A DNA stretch of 53,228 nt, taken from JAVJSU01 sp040219275. Lineage in GTDB: Bacteria > Chloroflexota > Anaerolineae > Aggregatilineales > Phototrophicaceae. The stretch is taken from assembly GCA_040219275.1 (NCBI GenBank), contig JAVJSU010000009.1, positions 1-53,228 on the forward strand, given 5' to 3'. The notes under the pieces were generated by a model. The model ran no database searches, was not told the origin of the DNA, and saw only the letters and a program-made list of their open reading frames with translations. Made by a program: the position numbers and the translations under genes. This document shows positions 24,708-33,539 of this stretch, one piece after another. How positions within the stretch are numbered: position 1 is the stretch's first letter; each line of letters starts with the position of its first letter.

Positions 24708-26090
24708 ATGGCGAAAACCCGTAGCACGTATGTCTGTTCAAATTGTGGTCGTCAGAGTTCCGCATATATGGGGCGCTGTCCGCAATGTGGCGAGTACAAC
24801 ACCTATCAGGAAGTGGTCGAAGAAAAAGCGACGACCAAAGCCGCCAAACAAAATCGACAAATCGCCGGAACGCTCCGCGCACAGGCACAACGGTTGCATG
24901 AAGTGTCGATGGAGACAGAATCGCGCTACTTTGTGCCAGTGGAGGAGTTTAACCGTGTGCTCGGTGGCGGGATCGTCCCCGGTAGCATCGTGCTCATCGG
25001 CGGCGAGCCTGGCGCTGGTAAATCTACATTGCTTCTGGGCATCTCCGCATTGTTGGCACGCGACATCGGCAAGGTGCTGTATGTCTCCGGTGAGGAATCC
25101 GCCAAACAGATCAAGATGCGTGCTGATCGCCTGAGCATCGACGCGGAAGACCTCTATTTACTGACAGAAACTAACCTCGGCAACATCTTCGAGCAGGTTC
25201 AGCAACTCGACCCGCAAATCCTGATTATCGACTCGATTCAGACCGTCTATGCGGAAGAACTTGACTCGTCGCCCGGCTTGGTGAGTCAGGTGCGGGAATG
25301 TGCCACGCGCTTACAGACTCTCGCCAAGACAACGGGTGTGAGCGTCTTTCTCGTTGGGCATGTCACCAAAGATGGCTCTATCGCCGGACCGCGTGTGCTG
25401 GAACACATCGTCGATACCGTGCTCTATCTGGAAGGCGACCCGTTTCAGGCATTTCGATTGCTCCGTAGCGTGAAGAATCGTTTCGGCGCGACCAGCGAAG
25501 TCGGCGTGTTTGAGATGCAAGGTCTGGGCTTGGTGGAAGTCCCCAATCCGTCGGAGGCATTTCTAGCGGAGCGTGTCGTCAATGCGTCTGGCTCGGCAAT
25601 CGCCGTCACGATGGAAGGTACGCGTCCGCTCCTCGTGGAGATGCAGGCATTGACCAGCCCGACCAGCTTCGGCAATCCACGCCGGACACCCAACGGCGTT
25701 GACCTGAACCGCCTTTTGCTGATTAGCGCGGTGATGAGCAAACGCGCTGGATTGCGCCTGCACGAGCAAGATATTTTCATCAACGTGATCGGTGGCTTAA
25801 AAGTGACCGAACCCGCCGCCGACCTTGCGATGGCGATGGCGATGGCATCCAGTTTTTATGACCGTGCCATTCCAGCCGACTTGGCGATTATGGGCGAAGT
25901 GGGCTTAAGCGGCGAGATTCGCGCCGTCAGCCAGTTAGCGATGCGCCTGAACGAAGCGGCAAAGATCGGTTTTAAACGCGCGCTGATCCCCAAAATGCGC
26001 CGTGACATTCCCGATGTGCCGAAAGGTCTGAAACTCATTCCTGTGCAGAATGTGGTCGAAGCCATGAACCACGCCATTCCGAAGGATTGA
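24708..26090 (+). CDS. radA: DNA repair protein RadA
   Basis: A 460-residue RadA, the DnaB-like branch-migration ATPase of homologous recombination. A C4 zinc finger is formed by C10, C13, C24 and C27; Walker A is GGEPGAGKST with K105; the RadA-specific KNRFG motif is at 256-260; the C-terminal third is the Lon-like domain. I choose ATG 24708 because the zinc finger begins directly after it, whereas extending upstream would run through the preceding terminator. The ribosome binding site is weak (CAGGGTAA). No other recombination gene is nearby. Confidence 0.97.
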   Translation: MAKTRSTYVCSNCGRQSSAYMGRCPQCGEYNTYQEVVEEKATTKAAKQNRQIAGTLRAQAQRLHEVSMETESRYFVPVEEFNRVLGGGIVPGSIVLIGGEPGAGKSTLLLGISALLARDIGKVLYVSGEESAKQIKMRADRLSIDAEDLYLLTETNLGNIFEQVQQLDPQILIIDSIQTVYAEELDSSPGLVSQVRECATRLQTLAKTTGVSVFLVGHVTKDGSIAGPRVLEHIVDTVLYLEGDPFQAFRLLRSVKNRFGATSEVGVFEMQGLGLVEVPNPSEAFLAERVVNASGSAIAVTMEGTRPLLVEMQALTSPTSFGNPRRTPNGVDLNRLLLISAVMSKRAGLRLHEQDIFINVIGGLKVTEPAADLAMAMAMASSFYDRAIPADLAIMGEVGLSGEIRAVSQLAMRLNEAAKIGFKRALIPKMRRDIPDVPKGLKLIPVQNVVEAMNHAIPKD

Positions 26091-26094
26091 GCTA

Positions 26095-27168
26095 TCAGCG
26101 TGGAGCGTAGTTGAAATTTACATTTGCGCCGGTTGCGGATGGAAACTGACTTAATTCGTGGAATGTGTTGCCACTGTGGCCTTTTACAAGCTCAAATGCT
26201 TTCCAATCAGAACCGGCAACTGCGCCAAAACGGGCATTAATGCAGGATGCCATATAGGATTTTAGCTGACTTTCGCCTTCACCCATGAGCCGATCATTGC
26301 TTACAGAACTCGAAAGCATTTTCTTACATTCAACAATGGCGACAATATTTTCCTGAATGTGGGACGCACCACGATTGAAGATGACGACATCAGCCCGTTT
26401 TGAGCTACTCCCCATCCGTAGTTTAAATTCAGTTGCAATATCATTGCGTGGATAGCCAAAGGTGTTTATAAGCTCTCGCACAATGTAATCGTGAATGATG
26501 TTTTCGGGTAACTCTTTGTTGTATTGATCGGATGAAAGATTGATTGAAGTTGGGTAGGTAATATCGACGTTTGATGCGCTAGTTCTGGGGTCTGCATCAG
26601 GAAGAATTTCATATCTTGTATCTTCGACCCAAAAGATATTTTCTATATGCACAACTATTGAGTTGTAAATAAAAGGAACGCGGAGCATATGAAACAGGCT
26701 CCACACCTTATTGTTCATACTCGCTATTCGAATTCGTTCAGCTATTACTAAACTTCCCAATGTTAAGAAGAGCGGTGATAAGAAACAGATACCATTGCTG
26801 AAAGACCGAATTGCTTGGGCAACCGATCCACGTTCGATAGTTCCGTCAGATAAAGTGGTTGAAGAATTATCCAGTCTTACCAAAATATAAGAAATTAACG
26901 TAACCAAGATAATGAACATTGTCCACTGAATAGCACTCCTTACAAGAGCTTCAATCCAAGGCATAGGATAAATATCGCTAATGGATGATGTATATTTTTC
27001 AATCGGCTTTGAACTCTTTGACGAAAAGGTTGCTACGTCGTCTATCTCTTTTAGCAACTGCTTTGCTTGTCGAGATCTGATTGATTTTAAGACCTCTCTC
27101 GCCTCTGTATATCGTTTCTGACGAATTAGAGACTGTGCACGTTGCATAGTATTATGCTCTGATGTCAT
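26095..27168 (-). CDS. Membrane-anchored PD-(D/E)XK nuclease-like protein (HsdR_N-like)
   Basis: A 357-residue protein in three parts. Residues ~6-45 (AQSLIRQKRYTEAREVLKSI) form a TPR-like helical hairpin also found at the start of the protein at 47220. Two hydrophobic segments (about 75-95 and 120-145) anchor it. The C-terminal ~150 residues resemble the type I restriction HsdR N-terminal nuclease fold: D in KRADVVIFN and E-x-K in IVAIVECK give the PD-(D/E)XK signature. No methylase, specificity or helicase subunit is adjacent. Role unknown; it may cleave or merely bind nucleic acid at the membrane. Its A+T content is higher than that of its neighbours. Confidence 0.7.
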   Translation of the reverse strand: MTSEHNTMQRAQSLIRQKRYTEAREVLKSIRSRQAKQLLKEIDDVATFSSKSSKPIEKYTSSISDIYPMPWIEALVRSAIQWTMFIILVTLISYILVRLDNSSTTLSDGTIERGSVAQAIRSFSNGICFLSPLFLTLGSLVIAERIRIASMNNKVWSLFHMLRVPFIYNSIVVHIENIFWVEDTRYEILPDADPRTSASNVDITYPTSINLSSDQYNKELPENIIHDYIVRELINTFGYPRNDIATEFKLRMGSSSKRADVVIFNRGASHIQENIVAIVECKKMLSSSVSNDRLMGEGESQLKSYMASCINARFGAVAGSDWKAFELVKGHSGNTFHELSQFPSATGANVNFNYAPR

Positions 27169-27339
27169 ACTATTATTCTCTTATCTAAATCCACTTGGAA
27201 CTTATCTTGATTAAACCACGAAAACTATCTATTTAGAATGAATTTTATGATCCCTTGTCGATTTCCGTGACTCCCGTTCGTTATGTGTGTAGAAGCAATC
27301 TTTTTCGACCAGAAAACAACTTAAAAAGGAGACATTCTC

Positions 27340-27906
27340 ATGGCTAAAGAAGGACGCGAAAACGAACAGGACTTTATCGCAACCGTCGACGAAAAGACCG
27401 GAAAATCCCTGCGAGCATGGATGGATGACATTGCCACCAGCGGAGAAACCAAGACCAACAGCATCATCAAATGGATCAAATCCACTTATGGCTTAAATCA
27501 CATGCAAGCCAACATCCTCACGGGTATTTACCTCAACGATGGTAAGCCCGTGTTTGACTATGACGTGATGTTCGCCAATTTATTTAAGGGCAACGAGGCA
27601 CAAAAGCCGCTGTATGATCTGCTGGCGGAAAAGATCAGCGTACGGATTGCGAGTCTGCTGTTCATCCCTACAAAATCATACGTGTCGCTGGAAGAAGATC
27701 GCGTCATCGGCTGTATCAAGATCAACAAGACCAATTTGCGCGTAGGGCTTGATCTGGGCGACGAAGCGTTTGATGGCGTAACTCAACCCGCGAAGGGACT
27801 CGGCGCGATGCCCAACATTGCCCACATGATCGAGATAACTTCAGAAGCCGACGTGACTGATTCGCTGGTCGATTATGTCGTGCGGGCTTACGAACGCCGT
27901 CACTAA
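27340..27906 (+). CDS. DUF4287/DUF5655 domain protein
   Basis: A 188-residue cytoplasmic protein. The N-terminal ~65 residues match DUF4287 (GKSLRAWMDDI, then a helical region), and the C-terminal ~110 residues match DUF5655, which has LYDLLAEKISV and a beta-rich end. This domain pair is common in bacteria but has no assigned function. AAAAAGGAG is 8 nt before the ATG. A transposase relic follows immediately. Confidence 0.82.
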   Translation: MAKEGRENEQDFIATVDEKTGKSLRAWMDDIATSGETKTNSIIKWIKSTYGLNHMQANILTGIYLNDGKPVFDYDVMFANLFKGNEAQKPLYDLLAEKISVRIASLLFIPTKSYVSLEEDRVIGCIKINKTNLRVGLDLGDEAFDGVTQPAKGLGAMPNIAHMIEITSEADVTDSLVDYVVRAYERRH

Positions 27907-27914
27907 CTTGGAAC

Positions 27915-28098
27915 GGAAAGGTTGAGCGTGTTTAACAAACGGTTCTCAGCGAGTTTTATGGCACGATTGATTTACCGAAAGATGACCTTCAAACGCCTTG
28001 AAAAGTGTCAATGCTACTACAATTGGCAACGCGTTCATGGTAGCACAGGTAAGACTCTAATCCAGAAATGCAATGAGCTAGCTATTGGGAAGATGTGA
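27915..28098 (+). pseudogene. IS481-family transposase relic (C-terminal fragment)
   Basis: In one frame the DNA reads GKVERV-stop-QTVLSEFYGTIDL, and after a frameshift RLEKCQCYYNWQRVHGSTGK, ending TGA at 28098. Together these match the end of the integrase core of IS481-type transposases (GKVER-Q-TVL-EFY and the YYNWQRPH-S-GGKTP region). It has an internal stop, a frameshift and no N-terminal part, so it is dead. Confidence 0.75.
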
Positions 28099-28132
28099 GC
28101 ACAGATTTTGATGTAGAGAGAGAACGACAAGT

Positions 28133-28165
28133 TAAACAAAAACGAGCCTTGCAAAGACAGGCTCG
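28133..28165 (-). terminator. Intrinsic terminator (minus strand)
   Basis: CGAGCCT (28143-28149) pairs with AGGCTCG (28159-28165); on the minus strand a TTTTTGTTT run follows. It would end transcription from the OYE-family gene, after the nested hairpin. Confidence 0.75.
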
Positions 28166-28219
28166 AAATTGAACGATCTCTATGAATCACACAGATTAGC
28201 AGTCGGCAATTATGGCTTG

Positions 28220-28286
28220 CTCAACTCCCCCCGCTGTCCCCCGTCATACAAGAGGTGGGGGACGGCGACACAGTCGCAGAGTTGAG
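28220..28286. repeat. Nested G/C-rich hairpin
   Basis: Outer stem CTCAACTC/GAGTTGAG (28220-28227 with 28279-28286) encloses inner stem GTCCCCC/GGGGGAC (28236-28242 with 28257-28263). The CTCCCCCCGCT word also occurs near 8955. It lies 15 bp past the OYE-family stop. Confidence 0.65.
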
Positions 28287-28300
28287 GGGGTAAATAAACG

Positions 28301-29368
28301 CTAAAATGCCCGCGCATATTGATCCGGCGTGGGGCGATTTTCTGCCTGATGTAATTCACCTGCCGCTTCAAGCGTCCAATAGGGATTACGCAGTAGCTCA
28401 CGCGCCATAAACGCCATATCTGCTCGCCCATTGCGGATGATCTCGTCCGCTTGCATCGCCTGTGTAATCATCCCGACAGCCGCCGTGGGAATATCTGCGC
28501 CCTGTTTAACGCGCTCTGCGAGTGGAACCTGATAACCCGCGCCGACTGCGTAACTGACGTTGGCAACCGCCCCGCCGGAACTACAATCAATCAGATCAAC
28601 CCCCTCTGTCTTGAGTTTGCGCGACAGATCAACCGAATCCTCGACTGTCCAGCCATCGTCCGTCCAATCTGTTGCAGAGAGACGCACAAATAGCGGCTTG
28701 TGATCCGGCAAAACTGCCCGTACACGGCGCGTAATCTCCAGCAGAAAGCGAGTTCGCCCGTCAAAATTGCCGCCATATTTATCATTGCGTTTGTTGCTCA
28801 GTGGTGAGTAAAAACTATGGATCAAATAGCCATGTGCGCCGTGTAGCTCGATCACATCAAAACCGGCTTCGTCAGCACGTTTGGCGGCACTGACGAATGA
28901 GGCAATCACATCTTCGATTTCGTCGAAGGTGAGTTCGTGTGGGGTTTGCCAGCCATCGGTAAAGGGAAGGGCGCTCGGTCCGACGACTTCCCATGTGAGG
29001 TTGCTCGTCGGCACAGTATTTTCCACCTGAAAAGACCGCTGTTTGCTGGCTTTGCGTCCAGCATGTGCTAATTGAATGGATGATGTCGCGCCTTGCTGAT
29101 TGATAAAATGGGCAACACGGGCGAGCGGTTCGATGTGTGCATCCTCCCAGATGCCGAGGTCGTTTCCGGTGATGCGTCCACGGGCTTCTACGGCGGTGGC
29201 TTCTGCCATCACCAGACCAGCGCCGCCCACCGCACGACTACCTAAATGCACCAGATGCCAGTCGTTGGCGAATCCATCTTCGGAGCTATATTGGCACATC
29301 GGGGAAACACCCACGCGGTTACGAATGGTCACACCGCGCAGAGTAAGCGGGTCAAATAAATGGGGCAT
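28301..29368 (-). CDS. NADH:flavin oxidoreductase, Old Yellow Enzyme family (YqjM/NamA-like)
   Basis: A 355-residue FMN-dependent ene-reductase reducing activated C=C bonds with NADPH. C25 and Y27 in SPMCQYS match the YqjM-class signature, which sets this group apart from classical yeast enzymes. ELHGAHGYLIHSF provides the residues near the flavin and substrate, and SPLSNKRNDKYGG is the usual following motif. Length fits. AGGA lies about 11 nt before the ATG. The physiological substrate is unknown. Confidence 0.93.
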   Translation of the reverse strand: MPHLFDPLTLRGVTIRNRVGVSPMCQYSSEDGFANDWHLVHLGSRAVGGAGLVMAEATAVEARGRITGNDLGIWEDAHIEPLARVAHFINQQGATSSIQLAHAGRKASKQRSFQVENTVPTSNLTWEVVGPSALPFTDGWQTPHELTFDEIEDVIASFVSAAKRADEAGFDVIELHGAHGYLIHSFYSPLSNKRNDKYGGNFDGRTRFLLEITRRVRAVLPDHKPLFVRLSATDWTDDGWTVEDSVDLSRKLKTEGVDLIDCSSGGAVANVSYAVGAGYQVPLAERVKQGADIPTAAVGMITQAMQADEIIRNGRADMAFMARELLRNPYWTLEAAGELHQAENRPTPDQYARAF

Positions 29369-29481
29369 TGTTCTGTCGTCCTAACTTGATTTATTGGGTT
29401 GAGATACCCTTGTTAGGACGACTTCACGATCAGCGATCTTTCCAATCTCAACATACGCGGGGGTCTATTATCCGGTTAAGG

Positions 29482-30360
29482 CTAATTTTGGAGCGCCGCC
29501 TCGATTTCCAATAAGCGTGATTTCCACTCCACGCCCCAGCGATACCCCGCCAGCGACCCATCCGTCCGCACACAACGATGGCACGGAATGGCAATCGCTA
29601 AATTATTGCTCCCGCAGGCTTGTGCCACCGCCCGCACTGCTTTCGGCTTGCCGATTTTCTGCGCCAGTTCGCTATAAGTAATCGTCTCACCCGGCTTAAC
29701 GGTCTGCAATGCTGACCACACCTCGCGCTGGAAGGTCGTTCCCTGCAAAATATCCAGCGGCGGCAAAAATTGGGGTGTGCGGGCTTCTAAATATGCCACC
29801 AATTGATCGGCAAAATGCTGGACGACTTCCGGTTCTTCACAAAGATCCGCATTGGGATAATTCTTGCGTAATTCCTCAATCCGGCTGGCAAGTACCGATT
29901 CTTCAGCATCCGTGCCACACAGCGCAATCCAACTGACTCCCCGCGCCGTCGCACCGACAAGTACAATGCCAATTTGCGTCTCGAAAAAGCCAAAGTTGAT
30001 CGCCACACCTTCGCCGCGTCGTCGGACTTCACCGGGGGTCATGCCATAGCGCACCACGACGGCATCATGCAGTCTGCCGGGGCTGGCAAAACCGGATTTT
30101 GTGGAGGCAGACAGTACATCATCGCCATTCGCCAACAATTCGCCGGCAATTTCGGTTTGGTAGTCGCGAAAATAACGTGCGGGGCTGGTGAGGTAACGAT
30201 CACGAAATTTACGTTCCATCTGGCGACGTGACCATACAGAAAGCACCATCAAACGCTCCATGTCGAGCCGTTCATAGCTATCTTTCACCTGCTCACGGAT
30301 GTCTTCGGCTAATGTATCGAGCACACGCTCATCGGTACGGGGTAAAGTCATCATCATCAA
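29482..30360 (-). CDS. AraC-type HTH / O6-alkylguanine-DNA alkyltransferase fusion (Ada-like)
   Basis: A 292-residue protein joining an N-terminal AraC-like helix-turn-helix (about 30-115; SRRQMERKFRDRY) to a C-terminal methylated-DNA-cysteine methyltransferase. The acceptor motif PCHRCV is present, with the usual YSELAQ-IG-P-A-RAV-A region before it. The Ada N-terminal zinc/methylphosphotriester domain is absent, so it repairs O6-alkylguanine directly and may regulate genes by another signal. The start is among four ATG codons; the second or third is as likely as the first. Confidence 0.9.
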   Translation of the reverse strand: MMMMTLPRTDERVLDTLAEDIREQVKDSYERLDMERLMVLSVWSRRQMERKFRDRYLTSPARYFRDYQTEIAGELLANGDDVLSASTKSGFASPGRLHDAVVVRYGMTPGEVRRRGEGVAINFGFFETQIGIVLVGATARGVSWIALCGTDAEESVLASRIEELRKNYPNADLCEEPEVVQHFADQLVAYLEARTPQFLPPLDILQGTTFQREVWSALQTVKPGETITYSELAQKIGKPKAVRAVAQACGSNNLAIAIPCHRCVRTDGSLAGYRWGVEWKSRLLEIEAALQN

Positions 30361-30556
30361 ATCCCTTATGTCCCTCGGTCATCCACACTGTACAGACCTA
30401 TTGTCGCATATCTGCGTGGCAATAGCCTACCCGCTGTGCGACACATCGGCAGTTCATCACGCGTATTAACCTGTAAGCGATGGGGGAGTTAAACAGACAA
30501 GAAAACATGCGCCAACTCGTCCATAGGGTAAGTGATGTAACCAGGTTCAATACAAC

Positions 30557-30964
30557 CTAGCTAACGATTTGTGTCCAATCAACGTCCAAAACCGCATCAG
30601 GTGCCATTTCCGCCATAAAGCTAATGGCTTCTTCTGGCTTTTCAAAAAATGTGTTGCGTTCTACGCCGTTGAAAATTCCTTTTCGGAATGTCGTGGTGAA
30701 CAATTTAGAGAGCGGATTCTCGCTAAATGCTGTGCTCCCCGCCCAATTTTCATGCGTCGTTAGATCACTGAGTAAATGAATCGCACGGATGTCAATAATG
30801 CGCCCGTCACGTAAGTCGGAGATGAAATACATAGGGGTGTCTGCATTATCCAGCAAACTTCTAAGGTCATCAACAAAGCGATAAGCTTCGTCCCGTAATG
30901 GGTTGCTCTGCCATTTAATATAAACGATATGGCTATTCAGGATGTTAATTTCGTAATGCGCCAT
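30557..30964 (-). CDS. STAS/SpoIIAA-like small protein
   Basis: A 135-residue cytoplasmic protein with alternating strands and helices (YEINILNSHIVYIKW, YFISDLRDG) resembling SpoIIAA/STAS-like proteins of unknown role. The flanking gaps of about 195 and 135 bp are A+T-rich and hold no gene that I see. Function unknown. Confidence 0.65.
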   Translation of the reverse strand: MAHYEINILNSHIVYIKWQSNPLRDEAYRFVDDLRSLLDNADTPMYFISDLRDGRIIDIRAIHLLSDLTTHENWAGSTAFSENPLSKLFTTTFRKGIFNGVERNTFFEKPEEAISFMAEMAPDAVLDVDWTQIVS

Positions 30965-31098
30965 CGATATTTCTCAACACAATTTATTCGTTAACCCTAT
31001 TATACACTAAAAAACGTAATAAACATTAAGGTTTTTGTAATTAAACAACAAGAAACAACCTTTAATTAATAGTTTCTAAATTGAATTTTTTCTGCGAA

Positions 31099-31914
31099 TT
31101 AGGAGTGAAGTGATTCCGCAAGCGGTTTTTTCCCTGCGCTCTCTGTTGCGTAGGGTTCGGTGCGGCGCATCAACGGATTCAGTTGATGATGACGGCGACG
31201 GATCTCAAAGACACGTTTCGCCGCTTCTAGCGCGATCTTAGAATCCATCTTGGATTCGCCACGTTTACGATCCGGGAAGTAAATCGGCGTTTCCACCACT
31301 TTAAAACCCAGTCGCACCGTCACATATGCCATTTCTACCTGAAAGACATAGCCGTTAGATTGGATGCGCTCCAGATCAATCCCGATGAGGGTTTCCCGCC
31401 GCCACAGACGATAGCCGCCGGTTGCATCATAAATCGGGATGTGCAGGAGGGTCGGCACATAAATACGATTCGCCCACCAGCTTAACAATTTACGATACAT
31501 CCCCCACGATTCATCGACGCTACCACCGCGAATAAACCGTGAACCCAGCACCATATCTGCGCCTTTTTCCAGCAACGCGATCATCTCTGGAATATAGCGC
31601 GGTTGATGCGAAAAATCTGCATCCATCTGCAACACATAATCCGCGCCCATTGCCAGCGCGTGTTTGAATCCAGCAATATACGCCGGACCCAAACCGGATT
31701 TTTCCTTGCGATGGAGCACGCTCATCATGCCGTCATGCTGTAGTGCCAACGTTTCCGCCAGATCGCCCGTGCCATCCGGTGATTCATCATCCACAATCAG
31801 CAGATGCAAGTCCGGTAGTTCCAGCGCGAAAAGTGCCTCCACCATCAAAGGTAGATTCTCGGCTTCGTTATAGGTGGGCAGAACAATGACTGTTTTCGGC
31901 ATAAGAACACTCAA
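31099..31914 (-). CDS. Polyprenol monophosphomannose synthase (GT2, DPM1-like)
   Basis: A 271-residue GT2 glycosyltransferase without the extra membrane domain of some relatives. VLPTYNEAENLP starts the fold, DDESPDGTGD and the QMDADFSHQP DxD motif bind nucleotide-sugar and metal, and the KRGESKMDSKIALEA stretch near the end is typical of dolichol/polyprenol-phosphate mannose synthases. It should transfer mannose from GDP-mannose to a polyprenyl phosphate, the donor for GT39-type proteins, two of which lie in this window. An unusual pair of interleaved inverted repeats lies just upstream. Confidence 0.92.
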   Translation of the reverse strand: MSVLMPKTVIVLPTYNEAENLPLMVEALFALELPDLHLLIVDDESPDGTGDLAETLALQHDGMMSVLHRKEKSGLGPAYIAGFKHALAMGADYVLQMDADFSHQPRYIPEMIALLEKGADMVLGSRFIRGGSVDESWGMYRKLLSWWANRIYVPTLLHIPIYDATGGYRLWRRETLIGIDLERIQSNGYVFQVEMAYVTVRLGFKVVETPIYFPDRKRGESKMDSKIALEAAKRVFEIRRRHHQLNPLMRRTEPYATESAGKKPLAESLHS

Positions 31915-31963
31915 TATGATAACTAAAGATTAACGCTCTTATTTCCAGTCTAAGTGAACCTTT

Positions 31964-32014
31964 GGTGCAACGCAAGATACGATCATTAAGATTTGGCGTT
32001 GCACCGCGTATCTT
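31964..32014. repeat. Interleaved inverted repeats
   Basis: GGTGCAACG (31964-31972) is complementary to CGTTGCACC (31997-32005), and AAGATACG (31974-31981) to CGTATCTT (32007-32014). The order A-B-A'-B' is that of a pseudoknot, or of two inverted, circularly permuted units. Confidence 0.7.
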
Positions 32015-32022
32015 ACGGGAAG

Positions 32023-32053
32023 AAAAAAGTGGAGCACGCGAACATGCTCCACT
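32023..32053 (-). terminator. Intrinsic terminator of the SH3b gene
   Basis: AGTGGAGCA (32028-32036) pairs with TGCTCCACT (32045-32053), followed on the minus strand by TTTTTT. Confidence 0.88.
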
Positions 32054-32082
32054 CGGTTATCAATCAAAATGTGGTTTGTGCG

Positions 32083-33288
32083 TTACGATGGTGAAAGCCA
32101 ATACACCCCGCTATCCCCTTCTGCCGTCCAGCCGATCCGCGCCCCATAGACGACTTGCCACCACATGCGCCCAATTTCATCACAATAGAAGTTGTTCAGC
32201 ACCAATGCCGTACCACCCGCTGGAATAGTCGCGATGACCGCACCGTAAGATGTACTGGGGAACGTCCGCACACGGTTCGGCAAGCCCGGTGTCACCCGTG
32301 CCCGCATCCCCGGCGCAATTCGTGAAACCATGCCATTCGCACACACCAGCGGATCAAGCCAATACACACCAGATTCACCCTCAGCCGTCCAGCCAGTGAG
32401 TCCGCCCGCCGTGACCTGCCACCAGTTATAGCCATCCCGACACACCGGACCGCTCAACACGGTGAAGATCGCCCCCTGTGACAGATTACCAATCACAGTG
32501 CTTCCGCTTGCGTTCAAACCCGGCTGATTACGGAGCGCGTTCGGCAAACCCGGTACGACCATCCCCGTCACACCCACACTCAAGCGCGGCGTTAAGAAAC
32601 ATCCTGCGGGCGGCACAGGCGATTGAGTCGGTGTCGGAACAGGCGGCGGATTGATAATATCGCCGTAAGGAGCGATCCAATAAACAGAGCCTTCGCCTTC
32701 CGCCGTCCAGCCCACAATACCGCTGTAGCTCACCGGATACCAGACGCGTCCAACAGAATCACATTGTGGATTACCCGTCACGCTGAAAACTCCGCCTGCC
32801 GGAATTGTACCCAGTCGGTTGCCTGCCCCCGGTTGTGCGCGGATGCTATTCGGATCACCCGGCAACACCTGCCCGTTCATGCCGGAACGCAAACGCGCAG
32901 GTGGGCTGTTAAAGCAGGTAAAAGGCGTAATCCAAGCCCGCCCAACTTCCCCATCTGCCGTCCAACCGGTGAGTGTTGCCGTGCTGATTTGCCACCAGTT
33001 ATAGCCATCAATACAAACAGGCGAATTGCCGACGATGGTAAAAAATGCCCCTCCCGGTAAACTGCCAATCACACGACTCGGCGCAGTCGTCCCCGGACGA
33101 TCCCGCACCGCGTTTGCATCACCGGGCAACACATAACCCGTCATCCCCGCCTGAAAATTCTGTGGAAGCGGACATCCGCCAATTTGAGCATTCGCGCTCT
33201 GTGGCTGAGCAAAAATCCCGCCGAAAACGATTAATGCCAGCGCCCAGAAGAACGCGCCACCACGAATAAATGATTTTGAGATCAACAT
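32083..33288 (-). CDS. Secreted protein with four SH3b-like repeats
   Basis: A 401-residue exported protein: signal peptide (about 1-35), then four similar ~85-residue repeats each running PG-n-VR/LR-PG, a GG-F/VG core, CxDGYNWWQ or CDxxGRxWW, and LTGWTAEGE. This is the bacterial SH3 pattern for binding cell wall or other surface polymers. A Pro-rich linker (PPPVPTPTQSPVPPAG) divides repeats 2 and 3. No catalytic domain is present. AAAGGA precedes the ATG; a perfect palindrome sits ~75 bp upstream. Confidence 0.85.
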   Translation of the reverse strand: MLISKSFIRGGAFFWALALIVFGGIFAQPQSANAQIGGCPLPQNFQAGMTGYVLPGDANAVRDRPGTTAPSRVIGSLPGGAFFTIVGNSPVCIDGYNWWQISTATLTGWTADGEVGRAWITPFTCFNSPPARLRSGMNGQVLPGDPNSIRAQPGAGNRLGTIPAGGVFSVTGNPQCDSVGRVWYPVSYSGIVGWTAEGEGSVYWIAPYGDIINPPPVPTPTQSPVPPAGCFLTPRLSVGVTGMVVPGLPNALRNQPGLNASGSTVIGNLSQGAIFTVLSGPVCRDGYNWWQVTAGGLTGWTAEGESGVYWLDPLVCANGMVSRIAPGMRARVTPGLPNRVRTFPSTSYGAVIATIPAGGTALVLNNFYCDEIGRMWWQVVYGARIGWTAEGDSGVYWLSPS

Positions 33289-33361
33289 AATGAAATCCTT
33301 TCATGCTTGATTGTGCATCTCTACTCATAAAGACACCACACAATCACGAAAGGTTCCAAAT

Positions 33362-33382
33362 TTGTGACAGAATTTGTCACAA
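33362..33382. promoter_or_regulatory. Perfect 8-5-8 palindrome, probable operator
   Basis: TTGTGACA-GAATT-TGTCACAA lies between the divergent SH3b gene and the TPR gene, 74 bp before the SH3b start, where a regulator would act. Confidence 0.6.
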
Positions 33383-33539
33383 TGCGTCAAGCAAGGTGTA
33401 GATCATGCCAATCCCAACACCAGATATGCTATCAATCGGGGCGCATTTGCTTTTCTCAATGTAAAATTTGAGGATCGTGTCTTTCATTCACTGGAACAAG
33501 TCTTTTCTGAAATCTTTGGCAAAATCAAAGGAAATAATC

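Noticed and set aside
26095..27906. Type I restriction-modification or toxin-antitoxin system
   Set aside because: Only an HsdR_N-like domain is present, without methylase, specificity subunit or helicase, and the DUF4287/DUF5655 gene is divergent and has no known toxin fold.
33362..33382. CRP/FNR binding site
   Set aside because: TGTGA and TCACA halves are present but separated by 9 bp instead of 6; kept only as an unspecified operator.
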